A stretch of 64,000 nt of DNA from Sinotaia quadrata (lineage: Eukaryota; Mollusca; Gastropoda; Architaenioglossa; Viviparidae). Both the position numbers and the translations under genes were made by a program. Shown piece after piece: positions 1 through 13,500 of the stretch (position 1 is the stretch's first letter; each line of letters opens with the position of its first letter). The notes beneath the pieces are model-generated. The model saw nothing but the letters and a program-made list of their open reading frames with translations, was not told the DNA's origin and made no database searches. The stretch lies in NCBI GenBank assembly GCA_028829895.1, contig CM054183.1, positions 17,347,975 to 17,411,974 of the forward strand, in the 5' to 3' direction.

Positions 1-77
1 AAGCAGATGCTAGAATGCACAAGCAGGTGCTAGAATGCACTCAAGCAGATGCTAGAATGCACCCAAGCAGATACTGT
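1..77. repeat. 20-22 bp tandem repeat, truncated by window start
   Basis: Three and a half copies of a unit like aagcagatgctagaatgcac. The array probably continues upstream of the window. It lies in the DNAH10 intron before the first visible exon. Confidence 0.8.
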
Positions 78-844
78 AAAAGTACACATATAAGTGAATG
101 ACCTATAAAGTCTGAGACCATATATCTGGGTTTGATGTTGCCTACTCACACACTAGAAGAGATATAAGTCAGTGGGTGTTGGCTTTCTGCATACTGGCAC
201 ATAATCACATGAACATCAGCCACAAGGAACACTAACCTGGCCAGATGAGAACAAGGGAAAATACACTTGTTGAATTTTGTGGTTGTTGAAGAAAATTAAA
301 AGTATTAAAATTTATCATATGAATCAATCAGTCTTTTAGTAATAAACAGTACAATAGGGAACAAAACTTCAAATCTCTTTATGGGGATAAAGAACCTTAT
401 TTGTTAGAGGCACTCACCATCAGATATGCTAATCATTTGTTGAATTGTGACCAACAAATGTTTCCCTTGCATTGAGAAGCAGGAAGGAGGTGTTCACACA
501 GCCTTTGGGACTGTCTTGGTTCATTTGAAAACTATGACCTATGATGCATACTTCCAGTGTTGATACTGCCCACCTATCAGTCTGGGTCTGATACAGAAAC
601 ATGAGGAGATAAATTTATCTGAAATAAAACAATGCCATGTCATTAATAATGTGCTGTAAAACACTTAATGTTCTAGACTGTCTAGAGCATCATTTGTGTC
701 TGTGGATAGTATGATGACAGAAGATACTGACAGGTTATCAGACATTTTGCCAAAAGCCTCAGTCAGTGGCAGTTACAAAATTAAATTATTTGATTACATC
801 AGAATCTTCATCAAGGCTAATGATTTCCTTAATTTCTAAAATTT
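78..844. other. DNAH10 intron sequence, nothing recognised
   Basis: AT-rich single-copy-looking sequence with no long open frame, RNA gene or terminal repeats that I could identify. It is inferred to be the intron upstream of the first visible exon. Confidence 0.5.
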
Positions 845-1262
845 CACCAGTCACAGAGTCATTGTGAAAGTATTATTTTATTTCTTAAAATGGAGCAGAC
901 TTGTCTAATAGTCCCTTGTGAAATGTTTAAACTGGGTAAACTAGTCCAATAATCCCATGTGAAAGTGGATAGACTAACAAATAATCCCTTGTGAAAGTAA
1001 GTTTTGTTTAGACAGGGTAAACTGACCCTGTTACTGTTTGTGAAAGTAATATTTAAGTTTATTTAGACAGGATATTTAGCCCAATAGTCCCTTGTGAAAG
1101 TATTAATTTGTTTGTTTAAACAGAGTAAATTAACCCAAAAATAGCCTTTTGTGAAAGTAATAATTTGTTAAGATAAGATAAACTAACCAGATAGCCCTTG
1201 TGAAAGGAATATATTATTTTTGTTCAGATAAGGCAAACTTGCCCAACATAGTTCCTTATGAT
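845..1262. repeat. Degenerate ~60 bp minisatellite upstream of exon a
   Basis: About six diverged copies of a unit containing cccttgtgaaagtaat followed by gtttagacagggtaaact. The acag/ggtaaa part resembles the atag/GGTAAA acceptor junction of the exon at 1351. Confidence 0.7.
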
Positions 1263-1350
1263 AGTAATATTTTGGTACATTTGATCACTTGCCCTTTTAT
1301 AATATATATAATATTTTATAATATTTATAATATTTTGTCTTTTGAAATAG

Positions 1351-1506
1351 GGTAAAATTTCTCTTGCAAAAAGTGATTACCGGAAGCCTCATGCCTGGAT
1401 TCCAGATGAGGGCTGGGAAGATCTCAACCGCTTGGTCACTGACTTCCCAGAACATTTTCAAACTCTGTTGGGAGACATTGTTGATAAAGGCAATCACTGG
1501 AAGAAG
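1351..1506 (+). CDS. DNAH10: DNAH10 exon a (first visible)
   Basis: 52 codons, phase 0 at both ends, starting [13 protein letters not shown] and ending GNHWKK. The acceptor is the weak tttgaaatag at 1350 and the donor gtccgt at 1507. It codes the linker preceding AAA6, including [14 protein letters not shown], a common dynein pattern. No upstream exon could be found in 1-1350, so the preceding exon lies outside the window. Confidence 0.85.
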
Positions 1507-4500
1507 GTCCGTAATTGTTATTTATGAACTATCCTATGATTTTTGACATTGTCATATTTGAGATATCCACTCTGAGGACATATTGCCACAATCGCAATCA
1601 GTTAAACAGCATTTTGGTGAATGAATAAATTAATATACTTGATTTTGTGTGCCTCAGTATATCATGGACCTGCATACAATGTGGACAGCCTGTGGACCCC
1701 CTTTTTTTTTAACCATCCAGCCTATTCAGATTACATTTTTAGAGTTCAACAGCGCTGTATCAGATCAACTTGTTCAGTTTGCAAATGTTCTGCTGACAAT
1801 GCCTAACTTTATAAGGGCTCAGTATATTGTACATGTACTTACTACCTCATAAACACAATGATCATTATTGTTTTGAAAAACTTCAAACACATCCTACCAT
1901 TGTCTAAACAGAATTAACAAACATTTTTTCTTTATGTATTTGGCGCCCCACATCTCTTTAAAGTACACATATATGTATGTACAGTGTAATATTCTTTGAA
2001 ACTATTTTTTTTAACAAGTAGAAAAACGTGGATAAAGTTGACTGTGCCAGGGCTAAAAAGCCAGGCTTGTGGACAAACTTTTTTCTCTGGCTGGGGTAAT
2101 GTTCTTTGAAGCTGTTTCTTTGAACAATTAAAATTAGAGTTGACTGTGACCAAGGCCATCAAGGAAAAAATCAGAGTAATTTTGGATCTTCTGTCCCCTC
2201 TACTGTGATGTTTAAATAAGAGATTCTTTTTAAATGAGTCTTATTACCATAGCAATAAAACTGTCATCTCTTCCCATTCTTATGCTCATTTGTTGTACAG
2301 TGTACATTAATTGTAGAATTCGCTCAAGCACTCTTCATTCTGTACATTGTATTTCTTGGAAATGTTTTGGCATCATTTTTTTTTTTTTTTTTGTTGGTAA
2401 GTTTTGATTTTTATCATATCTTCTAATGGAAAGAGAAACTTAAAGTATATGTGGTGAAGTAAGGTGAACCGTAAGCTGATAAACAGTTGCTGCCATGTGA
2501 CATGGGTTGTTCATAAGTGTCAGAAAGGATTCCTCATTATAATGTGGCCTCAAGTACAATGTGGTTGAATTTTGGGGACTCCAAGGATCATCATATTGAG
2601 ACACCAGTTTATTTATCAATTATCAATTATCAATAAAATTAATATTATTTACTTTTTGACATAAAGTAAATGGGGAATCTCTGAAATTTCAGCTACATTA
2701 AATTATAAAAATCATCATTATTGAAGAGATTTTTAAAAAATCAATACATCATTATTAAATATTAACTTGGTGTGTATTAGCTCTTCTGCTGCACGCTTAA
2801 TGTGATGATATTGACTTTACTTGCAGTGGTTTGATAAAGATTCTCCTGAATCTGAGCATGTTTTCACTGAAGAACTCACAGAATTTGAACAACTCATGCT
2901 GCTCCGCTGTTTCCGTGTTGATCGTATTTACCGAGGTGTTATGGACTATGTGACAAAGATAATGGGCGAGAAATTTGTCATGCCTCCAATAATAAGCTTT
3001 GATTCTGTATTTGACCAGAGTACAACATCCTCTCCCATTGTCTTTATCTTGAGTCCTGGGTCAGACCCTGCCTCTGACCTCTTAAAACTGGCTGAACGGA
3101 TCGACTTTGGGATAAATAAGGTCAAGTTCCTCTCCATGGGTCAAGGCCAGGAAAAGGTATTCTGAAGTTTATTATAATAGGTTTTCTAGCAATAACTTTG
3201 TGGTAGAGTAAATTTGACTATCCCTTTTTCTAAACTTAATTGTTATATAAATTGTTAAATGTCAAAGGGACCCAACCTTGGGCACTCTTATGATGATATT
3301 TTTGTAAATGCCAAGAGTTTGGAGTAAACAACTCAGTGGAAGATATGCTATACTTGCTGATGTAATCAGAAACAGTTTTAGATGGATGGGTAGTTTTTAT
3401 TATCCACTGGTTAAGATTTACAAGAATGAGACCAGCCAATGGGCTGAGATCAAAGCTTATCTGTTGAAAAAAAAAAATTTTCTAATCTCCCACTATGAAT
3501 TTGATGTAGAAGAAGTCCGGTCTTGAAAGGCAGCCATTAGCTTAATGGTAAGTTAACTGATTGAGAGAGAATGGACTTAGAAATATTTTGTGCATTTTGC
3601 TGTTAATATGTTATACTTGATTTTACGTACAGTTGTATTATGTGAGTAGACTATTATTACTACAAATTGTGAACCTTGATGCTTGTATGTAGTATGCTGA
3701 ATACTTCACATTGCTTCTAGTGAATAATTTCTTAAAATTATGTTGTATTTATTATGCTGTACATATGTATCGGGTTAATAAATACTGGTGCAGAAAACTG
3801 TAAGTTGCGACTTAAATTTAAGAAAGAATGGAGTTAGGATGAATAAACTGGAAAACTTAGTGTTTGTTCCCTGATTATATTTTACAGGGAAGAAGCAGCT
3901 TTTTGTTTTTACCAGAATCTCTTGGTTTACTGATTTATAAACCATTATGACTTTTAGATTTGAGAAGTCTCTACCCCCACTATGTAAGTGTAAGGATACA
4001 ATGCACTTTGTTGATGTGTGGTGGCAAAGTATGCTTGACTTCATCATGGAATTTCTGGTACAAGGAAGTTGCTGTAAATTGCTACATTGTTCTACTTGAG
4101 GGAACTAATATAGCAAAGGAGTGACCAGATTAGTCTTGAGAGAGAACAGTAGCTCATAAAATTATCTATAGCATGCTAGAGGAACATGTGGAAACTGACA
4201 ATTCTATTGTTAACAATAAGCTTGTGACTTTGTTACAAAAGCGTGTAAAAGACTATTGTGGCAATCTTCTAGACAAGGTTATGTAGAAACTGTTATTGCT
4301 TATTTCTCTATAACTCCATTTCTGTTCTCTGATAATAGTAATTATTCTGTGATTTATATTGATGCTAATCTCCTGAATTGTGTGTTAGGTTATAAGACTG
4401 TATAGGTATTGAAATTATTCAAATGTGGTTTCGTGGAAATATTGATGTAAAATAATCTTTTCATTGTATTTGCTATTTGATTGTTGATTTAATAAATTTA

Positions 4501-7500
4501 TTGTTATATTTATTAACCTTACACATATTGATAACCATATATAGATTAAAGATGGATTTATCTTCTCCTTTCGTAAGAAGTTTTCCACCTACAGAAATAT
4601 TGTGTGACAGTTGATGTTTGTCTTTAATGTTGTGGGAGAGAGAAAAATGCTTACAGCACCTGCATATCTGCCAATGAGAGATGAGTGGTGTCTTTTGGAG
4701 AATTATTAATAACATAAATTAAGATTCTCATCACTTGTAATTGGTTATGGATGATTAATATTAATAATAATCATAACCAATAACTAATGTGGTGTTATCA
4801 CAAACTTATTAAGGTTTTGAGCATATTTTTTCTGAATCATAAAAAGGAATTATTTTAAATATATATATACCCTTCTCCTTTTGTGTAAATACAAGACTTA
4901 TTTTTATTTATTGGAAAATACCCTTCTCCTTTTGTGTAAAAACAGCTCTGTTTTCTTTATTTATTGGAAAATATCCTTCTCCTATTGTTTAAATACAGCT
5001 TTTTATTTATTAAGAAAATACTCTTCTCCTCTTTTGTAAACACAGTACTTTTCTCATTATTTATTCAGAAAATAACCTGCTTCTCTTGCATCAACACAGC
5101 TCTGTTATCATTATTTATTCAGAAAATACCATTCTTCTCTTGTGTAAACACTGTTCTGTTCTCATTATTTATTCAGAAAATAACCTTCTTCTCTTGCATC
5201 AACACAGCTCTGTTATCATTATTTATTCAGAAAATACCATTCTTCTCTTGTGTAAACACTGTTCTTATTATTTATTCAGAAAATACCCTTCTTGAGTAAA
5301 CACAGTTCTGTTCTCTTTATTTATTCAGAAAATGCCCTTCTTTTCTTGTGTAAACACAGCTCTCTTCTCTTTATTTGTTCAGAAAATACCTTTCTTTTGT
5401 CTAAAAACATCTCTGTTCTCTTCACCAAGAGAAACCAAAAACAAACACACATTATTATGAGAGAGAGATCTGCTTTTGTAAAACTACATTCAATTCATTT
5501 ATTTAAAAAATAATTAAATTAAAAAATACACCCCTCCTCATATCCATTAATGTTAGATGGGAGGCACAAGTTTGTCATTCTTTAAATTGGGTCATGGTCT
5601 AAAAAGTTTGGGAGCATATGTTAGAACATAAATGCACTTCATGTAAGCACATTTAGAAAATATTCAAGAAAAGGTTATTTTAGGGAAAAAATCTATTCTT
5701 CATTAAAATTCTGTGCAATACTTATTTTGATATAAATATCTATAGAGTTACAACATTATACAGTATTTAGAGTAATTTCCATTGTTGATTATTTGTATTA
5801 CATGTATTTGTGTATTTATTTTTGTTATGGATGAATATGACAATATTGAAATTTATTATAGAAGTGTGGAGATATTCTACATTATTATCATATTTATATC
5901 TGAGTCCTGTCAGACACCATAACAAAGTCTGAATTGTTTACCACTTGCTGACAGTTTATTTTCTTTTGGAATTCAGATAAACATTACCATGAATGCCAAA
6001 AAGCATGCTATGTTAGCGCAGTATATCATGGTTAGTAGTATCAAAGGCTACACATAAATAAAGAAATGTGATAATTGAAATCTTTCCATCAACCAAAGTT
6101 GAATGAATAACAACCTTCAAATGAACAGTTTCAGAGTTGTAACAAGAAATGATAAGTTATCTGAAAATCACTGAAATGATTATGATGATTTAGATGAGAT
6201 GCTGAGGCAATTTTATCCCAAAATGTCAGCATAAATGATTAATAGGTTTTAAGATCATTAATATCAAGGGTTTGCTTTTTTTCAAAAGGGGTTTTACAAA
6301 TTGGATGGGAAAAAGCTAGTATAAAAAAGAATTATATATGGTGTCCATCAGAACAAATAAAATAGCATTTGAACATTCCAGTAGCAGTAACAATGGAATA
6401 GGATCAAGTTCACATGACTTTTGGGTGTGTTTCTTCAAGATTGTTATAGAAAATCTCAGATATTTATTGAAATGTTGTAAAGGTGTTAGTTGAAACTGTG
6501 TCTTGACCCAAAGGAGACAGCAAGTAAAGAAGAGGGATTTTGTCTAGCAGATTTCTGACTTCAGGATGATGACTTATTTATTACCTCTCCTCAAATAAAG
6601 ATGTTGACACCCTTTAAATTCTACATGACATAATCATTTAAATCAGACTGGGCCAAAAGTATATATATATATATACTGTCCCACATAATGTCCTGTTACT
6701 AAGTATAACACTTCATGAAATTCATTACATTATTAATGGATATAAATATCTGTAAAGTAAAAGATTTAATAAATAAATAAAAATAAAATAAAATGCCATG
6801 ATCCAATCAGGACTGTACAGGATTGTATATCTACTTTCGGCCCACCCTATATGTGTAATTGGAATTCTAATATAGTGCAACTATTATTCACTGATCTGAT
6901 GTGCCTATAACATAAAAAAAGTATTTAATCTGGGCTTTCTTGCTGCTCTCTTTGCAGGTTGCTTTGCAGTTTTTGGATACAGCAGTTATTCGAGGCCAGT
7001 GGTTAATGTTACAGAATTGTCATCTTTTGGAGTGCTGGCTGAAGATTTTAGAAAAACAGCTAGAAAAAGTGACAATGCCTCATCCAGATTTTCGTTTGTG
7101 GTTAACAACTGAACCAACACCAAGTTTTCCTATTGGCATTCTACAACGTTCTTTGAAGGTTTGTTGGTTTATCAGAAGAAACATTGCCCTGGGCACTTGT
7201 TGACTCAGACTTTTGTTAATACATATTTCAACAGTAAAATAAGATGATATTTTTTTTTAGATTGCTTACAAATGTCTACAATATTAAATCACCTCTATAT
7301 ATGTTGCCTGTGGCATGGAATTCAAAATCAACTTTTATAGAAAAATATCTTAAATACCAAAACAAAATTAAGATAGAAAACCCATGATTTCATATGCAGG
7401 AAAATAAGAAAAGAATAGAAAACTTCAATTAACCCATCTTAAAAAGAAGCAGATAGCAAAAGACAAATATCTTTTTAAGTAAAATATTTTTTTAAAACTT

Positions 7501-10500
7501 ATCAGAACCTATGTGTATACATATCTGGTAAATATTCAGGGTAACTATATTTGTATTTAGAAAAAAAATCTTGTTTTCATCATACAGCTAGCTGTGTATA
7601 TATAAAGAAAATGAAGAATAGTAAATTGGGTGAAGTGTGTAGTTTATAAAAATTTCTAGACTTTTATTTGGTCTTTTTGGCATTATAAAGGATTTTTCTT
7701 CAGCTTAGTTCTGAATTCAAGGACCAAACTCTTGTCAGTAGAAGCACTAGGATATGTGAAATTAAATTAATGAATTTCTCATAAGTGTGAGTCAGCATTT
7801 CTCATCATGTAACCAATTTTCCATCATACAGCCAGATTCTAGTTTTAATGGGGATAATTTACCATCTGGCTTGATGACTTATCAGAGAATGAAAAGATAA
7901 GGAATGGCAATAGGGATGTAGTGGACCTTGTTGTTGGGTGAGGTAAAATATTTCAAACCAACTCTTGCTCAATACATACTGGATGTATGACTTTCCATGC
8001 TGCACATTTTGGCAGAGATTTTCATCAGGGAATTTAGTCCTACCTTTAGAATTAATGTTTAACTTGCTGGAGTAGATAGGAAGTGAAGGAATTTGGATAT
8101 TGCCCTTACTAACTAAGAATCCTTTGTGCTCCCACATATTAAAGACAAATGAAATGGTGGAGACTGCCAAGTGAATTCTAAGACAATGATTGGATGGTGC
8201 TTGTAATCAAGGATTCTTGTCTACAAGGGGAGGTTAGCACAATGTAGTGCCATCTTTCCTCTGGCCCCTATCCAAAGCCATCATAGGTTGCAGAAGAATG
8301 ACTTGGTGCTGTTGATGGAACATCATACACACGAACACATGCAACATCATATAACAGGAAGATGATCAGTCCTGTATGCATAAACTGAGTGTGGTGTTTA
8401 GAGGCTCCCAGCAGGTCCATTTCTACTACCTAGCAGGGATCCAGCTCTAAACAAATAACACCAGATCCATCTAACCTCTGGCGTGACTGTACTGTATTGG
8501 GTTATCTCCAGGACTGCTGTCTCAGATGATGACATTTGAATAATTCCATTTGTATACTCCCTTATCCACCTCAGTCCAGATTGGTACTTATATCTGGTGA
8601 CAACAGATGTGGCAAGCCAAGGTCTAGTAAGAGGAACTAAAATTGGTGGTAACAGATGTGGCAAGCCTAGGTCTTGTAAGAGGGACTAAAATTGGTGGTA
8701 ACAGATGTGGCAAGCCTAGGTCTTGTAAGAGGGACTAAAATTGGTGGTAAAAGATGTGGCAAGCCTAGGTCTTGTAAGAGGGACTAAAATTGGTGGTAAC
8801 AGATGTGGCAAGCCTAGGTCTTGTAAGAGGGACTAAAATTGGTGGTAACAGATGTGGCAAGCCTAGGTCTTGTAAGAGGGACTAAAATTGGTGGTAACAG
8901 ATGTGGCAAGCCTAGGTCTTGTAAGAGGGACTAAAATTGGTGGTAAAAGATCATTTCCTGAAGAGATATTCACTGATGTCTGAGATAGGGTCTAGCACCT
9001 CCTTCCTTGGCTACAGAAAGTGGCTATAGAAGAGATGGTTAATCAATACTTCCTTGTTGTTGTTTTTTTAAAAATTAAAATCCATTTCTACTTCCACAGT
9101 CATCCAGAGACTGGAGGGCAGGGATAGACCTGAATGTACTTAAGAGGTTTGCATCCCATGCTCACACTTTAAGACGTTGTTCAAAAGAATTGTTCACAAT
9201 GCCATTTTACTTGGAAATTATTAGTAAATCCAGTGTGCATTTTCAGAAATGGTTTTCATTTTTACCATTCAGATTTTCCATCAGCACATTCATATTTACT
9301 AGCATATCAGAGACAATGTCTCAAAATTTTCTTGAACTCACTGTACAGTTTCCATTCACTCACATCATGTGGTTTAGAAGTTTTTAGACCCCCAAATCTG
9401 CTATATAGTTTCCCTCTGGAAGACTTACCATAAACCACACAGGAATCCGGGTAACCTGGTATCAGATTTGAATAGACTGATTCAGTTTCACAGTTTTTGT
9501 TTTCTATTTATTGTATAGTATTTTCTATTATTCTTAAACATGATTTTTTCTCATAGTACTGCTTTTTAAATTTCTTTGGGTATTTGAAGTACACCCAAAA
9601 TTTAATCATGTATATAATTGCATTACCATGGTACCTATATGATAAATGGCTAGAGTTCATTATGTGAAGTACACTACAAATTAATCATGTATATAATTGC
9701 ATTGCCATGGTACCTATATGATAAATGAATAGATTATGAAAACACTATGTTACTTTTGGAAATTATGTTTGCCAAAACTTTGGTACCCTAATGCATAGTG
9801 TTGGTTGGACTACATAATTTATTACTGTTTATACAACATATAAACTGTTTAGAACATTCTAAAATATTTTAAAGCTTTGATGTCTTCTTTATTTTTACTA
9901 TTCTTGTAAGGTATTATGTATTTTTAAAAAATAATCTATGGTTGTCAAAAATAAAAATTTAATTTTGGAGTATGATTTGTTTCCCCACAGCTGTCCTCCA
10001 AATATAGTAACTTTCATCCAAATATAGTTGTCTTTTCCAAATATAGTAAATCTCCTCCAGAGCTATTTTATTGTCTTACTTTACACAAATATATCTAGTG
10101 GTAAAATAACACAAGAACAAGAACACAGTTGTCACATCAACCAGGTAAAAGAGGCCCCCAAATTTCCATTTTGCTTGAATAATTCACTCTGAATTCATGA
10201 GTATTGAGATCAGGGACCCTTTTAGTAGCTTTGTTGTCCCAATGCTGTTTTTCAGTCTATCTCTGGACAAACCAGATCAGAATTATACATCTTATTTTCA
10301 TGTTTCTGCAGGTAGTAACTGAGCCTCCAAATGGTTTGAAGCTCAACCTGCGCAGCACATTTTCTAAGATTCCGGCTTCAGCCCTCGTTGACACACCACA
10401 TCCAGCTTACTCTTCTCTTGTTTTTGTTCTCGCATTTTTCCATGCAGTAGTGCAGGAGCGTCGCAAGTATGGCAAGATTGGATGGAATGTCCCATATGAT

Positions 10501-13500
10501 TTCAATGAATCTGATTTCCGTGTATGCATGCAGATTCTGGGCACATACTTGAAGAAAGCGATTGAGCTGGGAGACAGTAGAATCCCTTGGAACAGTCTCA
10601 AGTACCTGATTGGTGAGGTTGGTATACATTGTATTAATAGGCATGGAAGGAACATTGTTTTAAGAAATTATTTATTTACATTATCCTGGTTTAAAGTGTT
10701 CTAGATTACTCTTAATCTGTGTGAACAATTTTTCTGATGTTCACTGACTAAGAATTTATTGCTGAGAATTTCCTGCTAATGAATGATCTAGTTGGTGCAC
10801 TTTAAATTAAAGCTTAAAATAGTTGTCAGAATAATATATAATACATATGACATCAGTTTAATGATTAAAATCACATCATAGATTGTGAATGCATGCCTTT
10901 GTACATTTTTGTTTTATGTAGCATTTTAGAACTTAAGGTAACACAAGTGTTCACTCAGTAGAGGGTTATGCATGCAGGTGATGTATGGTGGTCGTGCCAT
11001 TGATGACTTTGATCGCCGCATCTTGAAAACATACATGGACGAGTATATGGGCGAATTTATCTTTGACACGTTTCAACCATTTCACTTCTATCATGATGAA
11101 CAAGTTGACTACTTTATTCCAGAAGACGGACCACGTGATATTTATGTTGGTTAGTTTGGGTCATGTTTTTCTGTCATTTTTCTTATTTCTGTCTGTTTTC
11201 TTCATTTACTTAGTTTTGGGGTTACATTTTTCTGTATATTTTTTTAATTTTTAGAAAAAAAGAAATATCAATTTTAAAATAAATTGTTTTTCATTTAAAT
11301 TTTTTGATGGGTTATTATATCTTCTGTTTGGATCATGAGAGACAATTAAACAGAAAGTACATTCTCTTTTTATGTATATTTATCTATAAATGTATTCTTG
11401 AAGTATTTGTTGTTTTCTAGATAATATTACATGCTTTTAGAATAAACTTTTCATGGAGTTACCTAGCTATTATTTATACTATTAAAATGCTTCTTATTTA
11501 TTTAAACAGTGCTTCATTCAGTCAAGTAAATGTAAACATTATGATTTTGTTCTTGTAAGAATATATATAATGTCTGTTCCAAAACTTTTGCTGTAGGACT
11601 TGTGTCTGTCATGACTATGTAATGATTACAAGGAAAACAAATAATTAATTTAAAAGAAAGAGTTATTTTGTAAGCAAATGCATATTCAAAGTAAACTATA
11701 TTTAAATCTGTTAAATACTTATATTATTAATAAAGTATTTTTTCTGATGTGATTTTATTGATTTATAAGAAATGTAGGGAGAGAATTTCTTTGCTTTTGG
11801 CCACACTGATGCTGATTTGTTCTATACTCCAGAAATATTAGCTGAAATGGGAAATTTAGATTTGTTGAATATAACAGTTCATTTAAGACAATTTATATTT
11901 AGCTTTAAATAGCATAGTACACAGACATAAGTGATGGAAGAAATTTTAAACACAGAGTAAAACATTGATTCATGAGTTTATTTTTTGTATATCAAGCAAA
12001 GAATGGTATTATTGTCCAGAATGTTCCATTTTAAAATAACAGGAGATGCTTGCCCATTGCTAATAATTTGCTGTAATCATGAACTTAAAACAAACCAGAA
12101 GGGCACTTTTTAGCAACCAGTCCTAGACACTGCCATGCTGCCCCAGATCACCACCACCATCAGCCTCCCCTCAATATGCCACTGATCCTCTATAAATAGG
12201 CCTATCTCTGTCTTGTAACTAAAACTTCATCTCTACACACAACACTGTCTCCATTAATAGGCCTATCTCTGTCTTGTAACTAAAACTCTACACACAACAC
12301 TGCATTAATAGGCCTATCTCTGTCTTGTAACTAAAACTTTATCTCTAAACACAACACTAAAACTCCATCTCTACATACAACACTGTCTCCATTAATTAAG
12401 ACTTCACCTCTATCCACAGCATCCTCTTTTTTCATCTTGAAACTAAAACTTCTTCTCCACACACAACACTGTCTAACACAACACTACTTCGACTTCACCC
12501 CTATTCTCAGCATTCTCTTTCTTCATCTTGTAACTAAAATTCTTTCAAAGATGTTTTCAATAGCCCATGATATCACAATGAAATCCATAACAGACCAATT
12601 GCCAGGTAATCATATTTTTTCCTCATTGTACATCCAGATGGTCTATGATATATCAAAATAAATTTCTAAGGGTCTCTATTGACCCTGACAGACCTTGGCA
12701 CCTTTATGTACAGTAGTGTGGACTAGTAAGTATTCAAGAAAAACTTGTTTTACTTAAAAAAAAATTTTTAAGAATCACTGCCAAGTATAAAAATATATTT
12801 CTGTCTTATTTACAAGTCAGAATTATTATTCTTTTCCAATCTCTGAAACATACTGCCGTTCATTTTCATTGAGATAAATTTGTATTAATTTATTAATGTT
12901 TTCCCATTTATAATTATGCACACTTTTTAACAAATACATGTGGTTACTTCTAGATTACATTGAGTCTCTTCCACTGGCCAACACCCCCGAGGTCTTTGGA
13001 CTCCACCCTAATGCTGAGATTGGCTACTACACACAGGCAGCACGTGACATGTGGAGCAATTTGGTGGAACTTCAACCACAGACTGGTGAAGCTGGTGCAG
13101 GCATCAGTCGAGATGAGTTCATTGATAAGGTTGGTTGGCATGTTAATCAATATCTGCTGTGTGAAAAGTTGTTTTGATGCTACTGTTGTCATTTGGAGAC
13201 TGATGGCATCACTTTGCACTAAGTCTTGGTTGCTAGTCTTGGCATTCCTGAGCTAGGCTAGTATTTTTACCTCACTGCAACCAAATTCGTTAAGTTGATG
13301 CTTTCAAAAATTGGAAAACTTTTACATTGAGAATAAAATCTTTGAATGCTAATAAGGATTTTAACAGTTTCAGATGCTTGTGAAGACCTTTTGTATTTTC
13401 TGGTATCTCAGAAAGTAAAATCTTAATGCTAATAAGGATTAATTAGTTTTTTATTATTGGTGTCATTGGTTGTTTATTTTCTTGAATCTCAAAACCTAAC

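Noticed and set aside
4964..5513. Open frames of 69-111 codons, Phe/Ser/Leu-rich
   Set aside because: They run through the ~57-bp minisatellite and repeat the same peptide; no start context, splice sites or family similarity.
10204..10311. Upstream extension of the dynein exon at 10312 to an ATG at 10204
   Set aside because: The extension is not dynein-like and an excellent acceptor (tttctgcag) precedes the conserved VVTEPPNGL.
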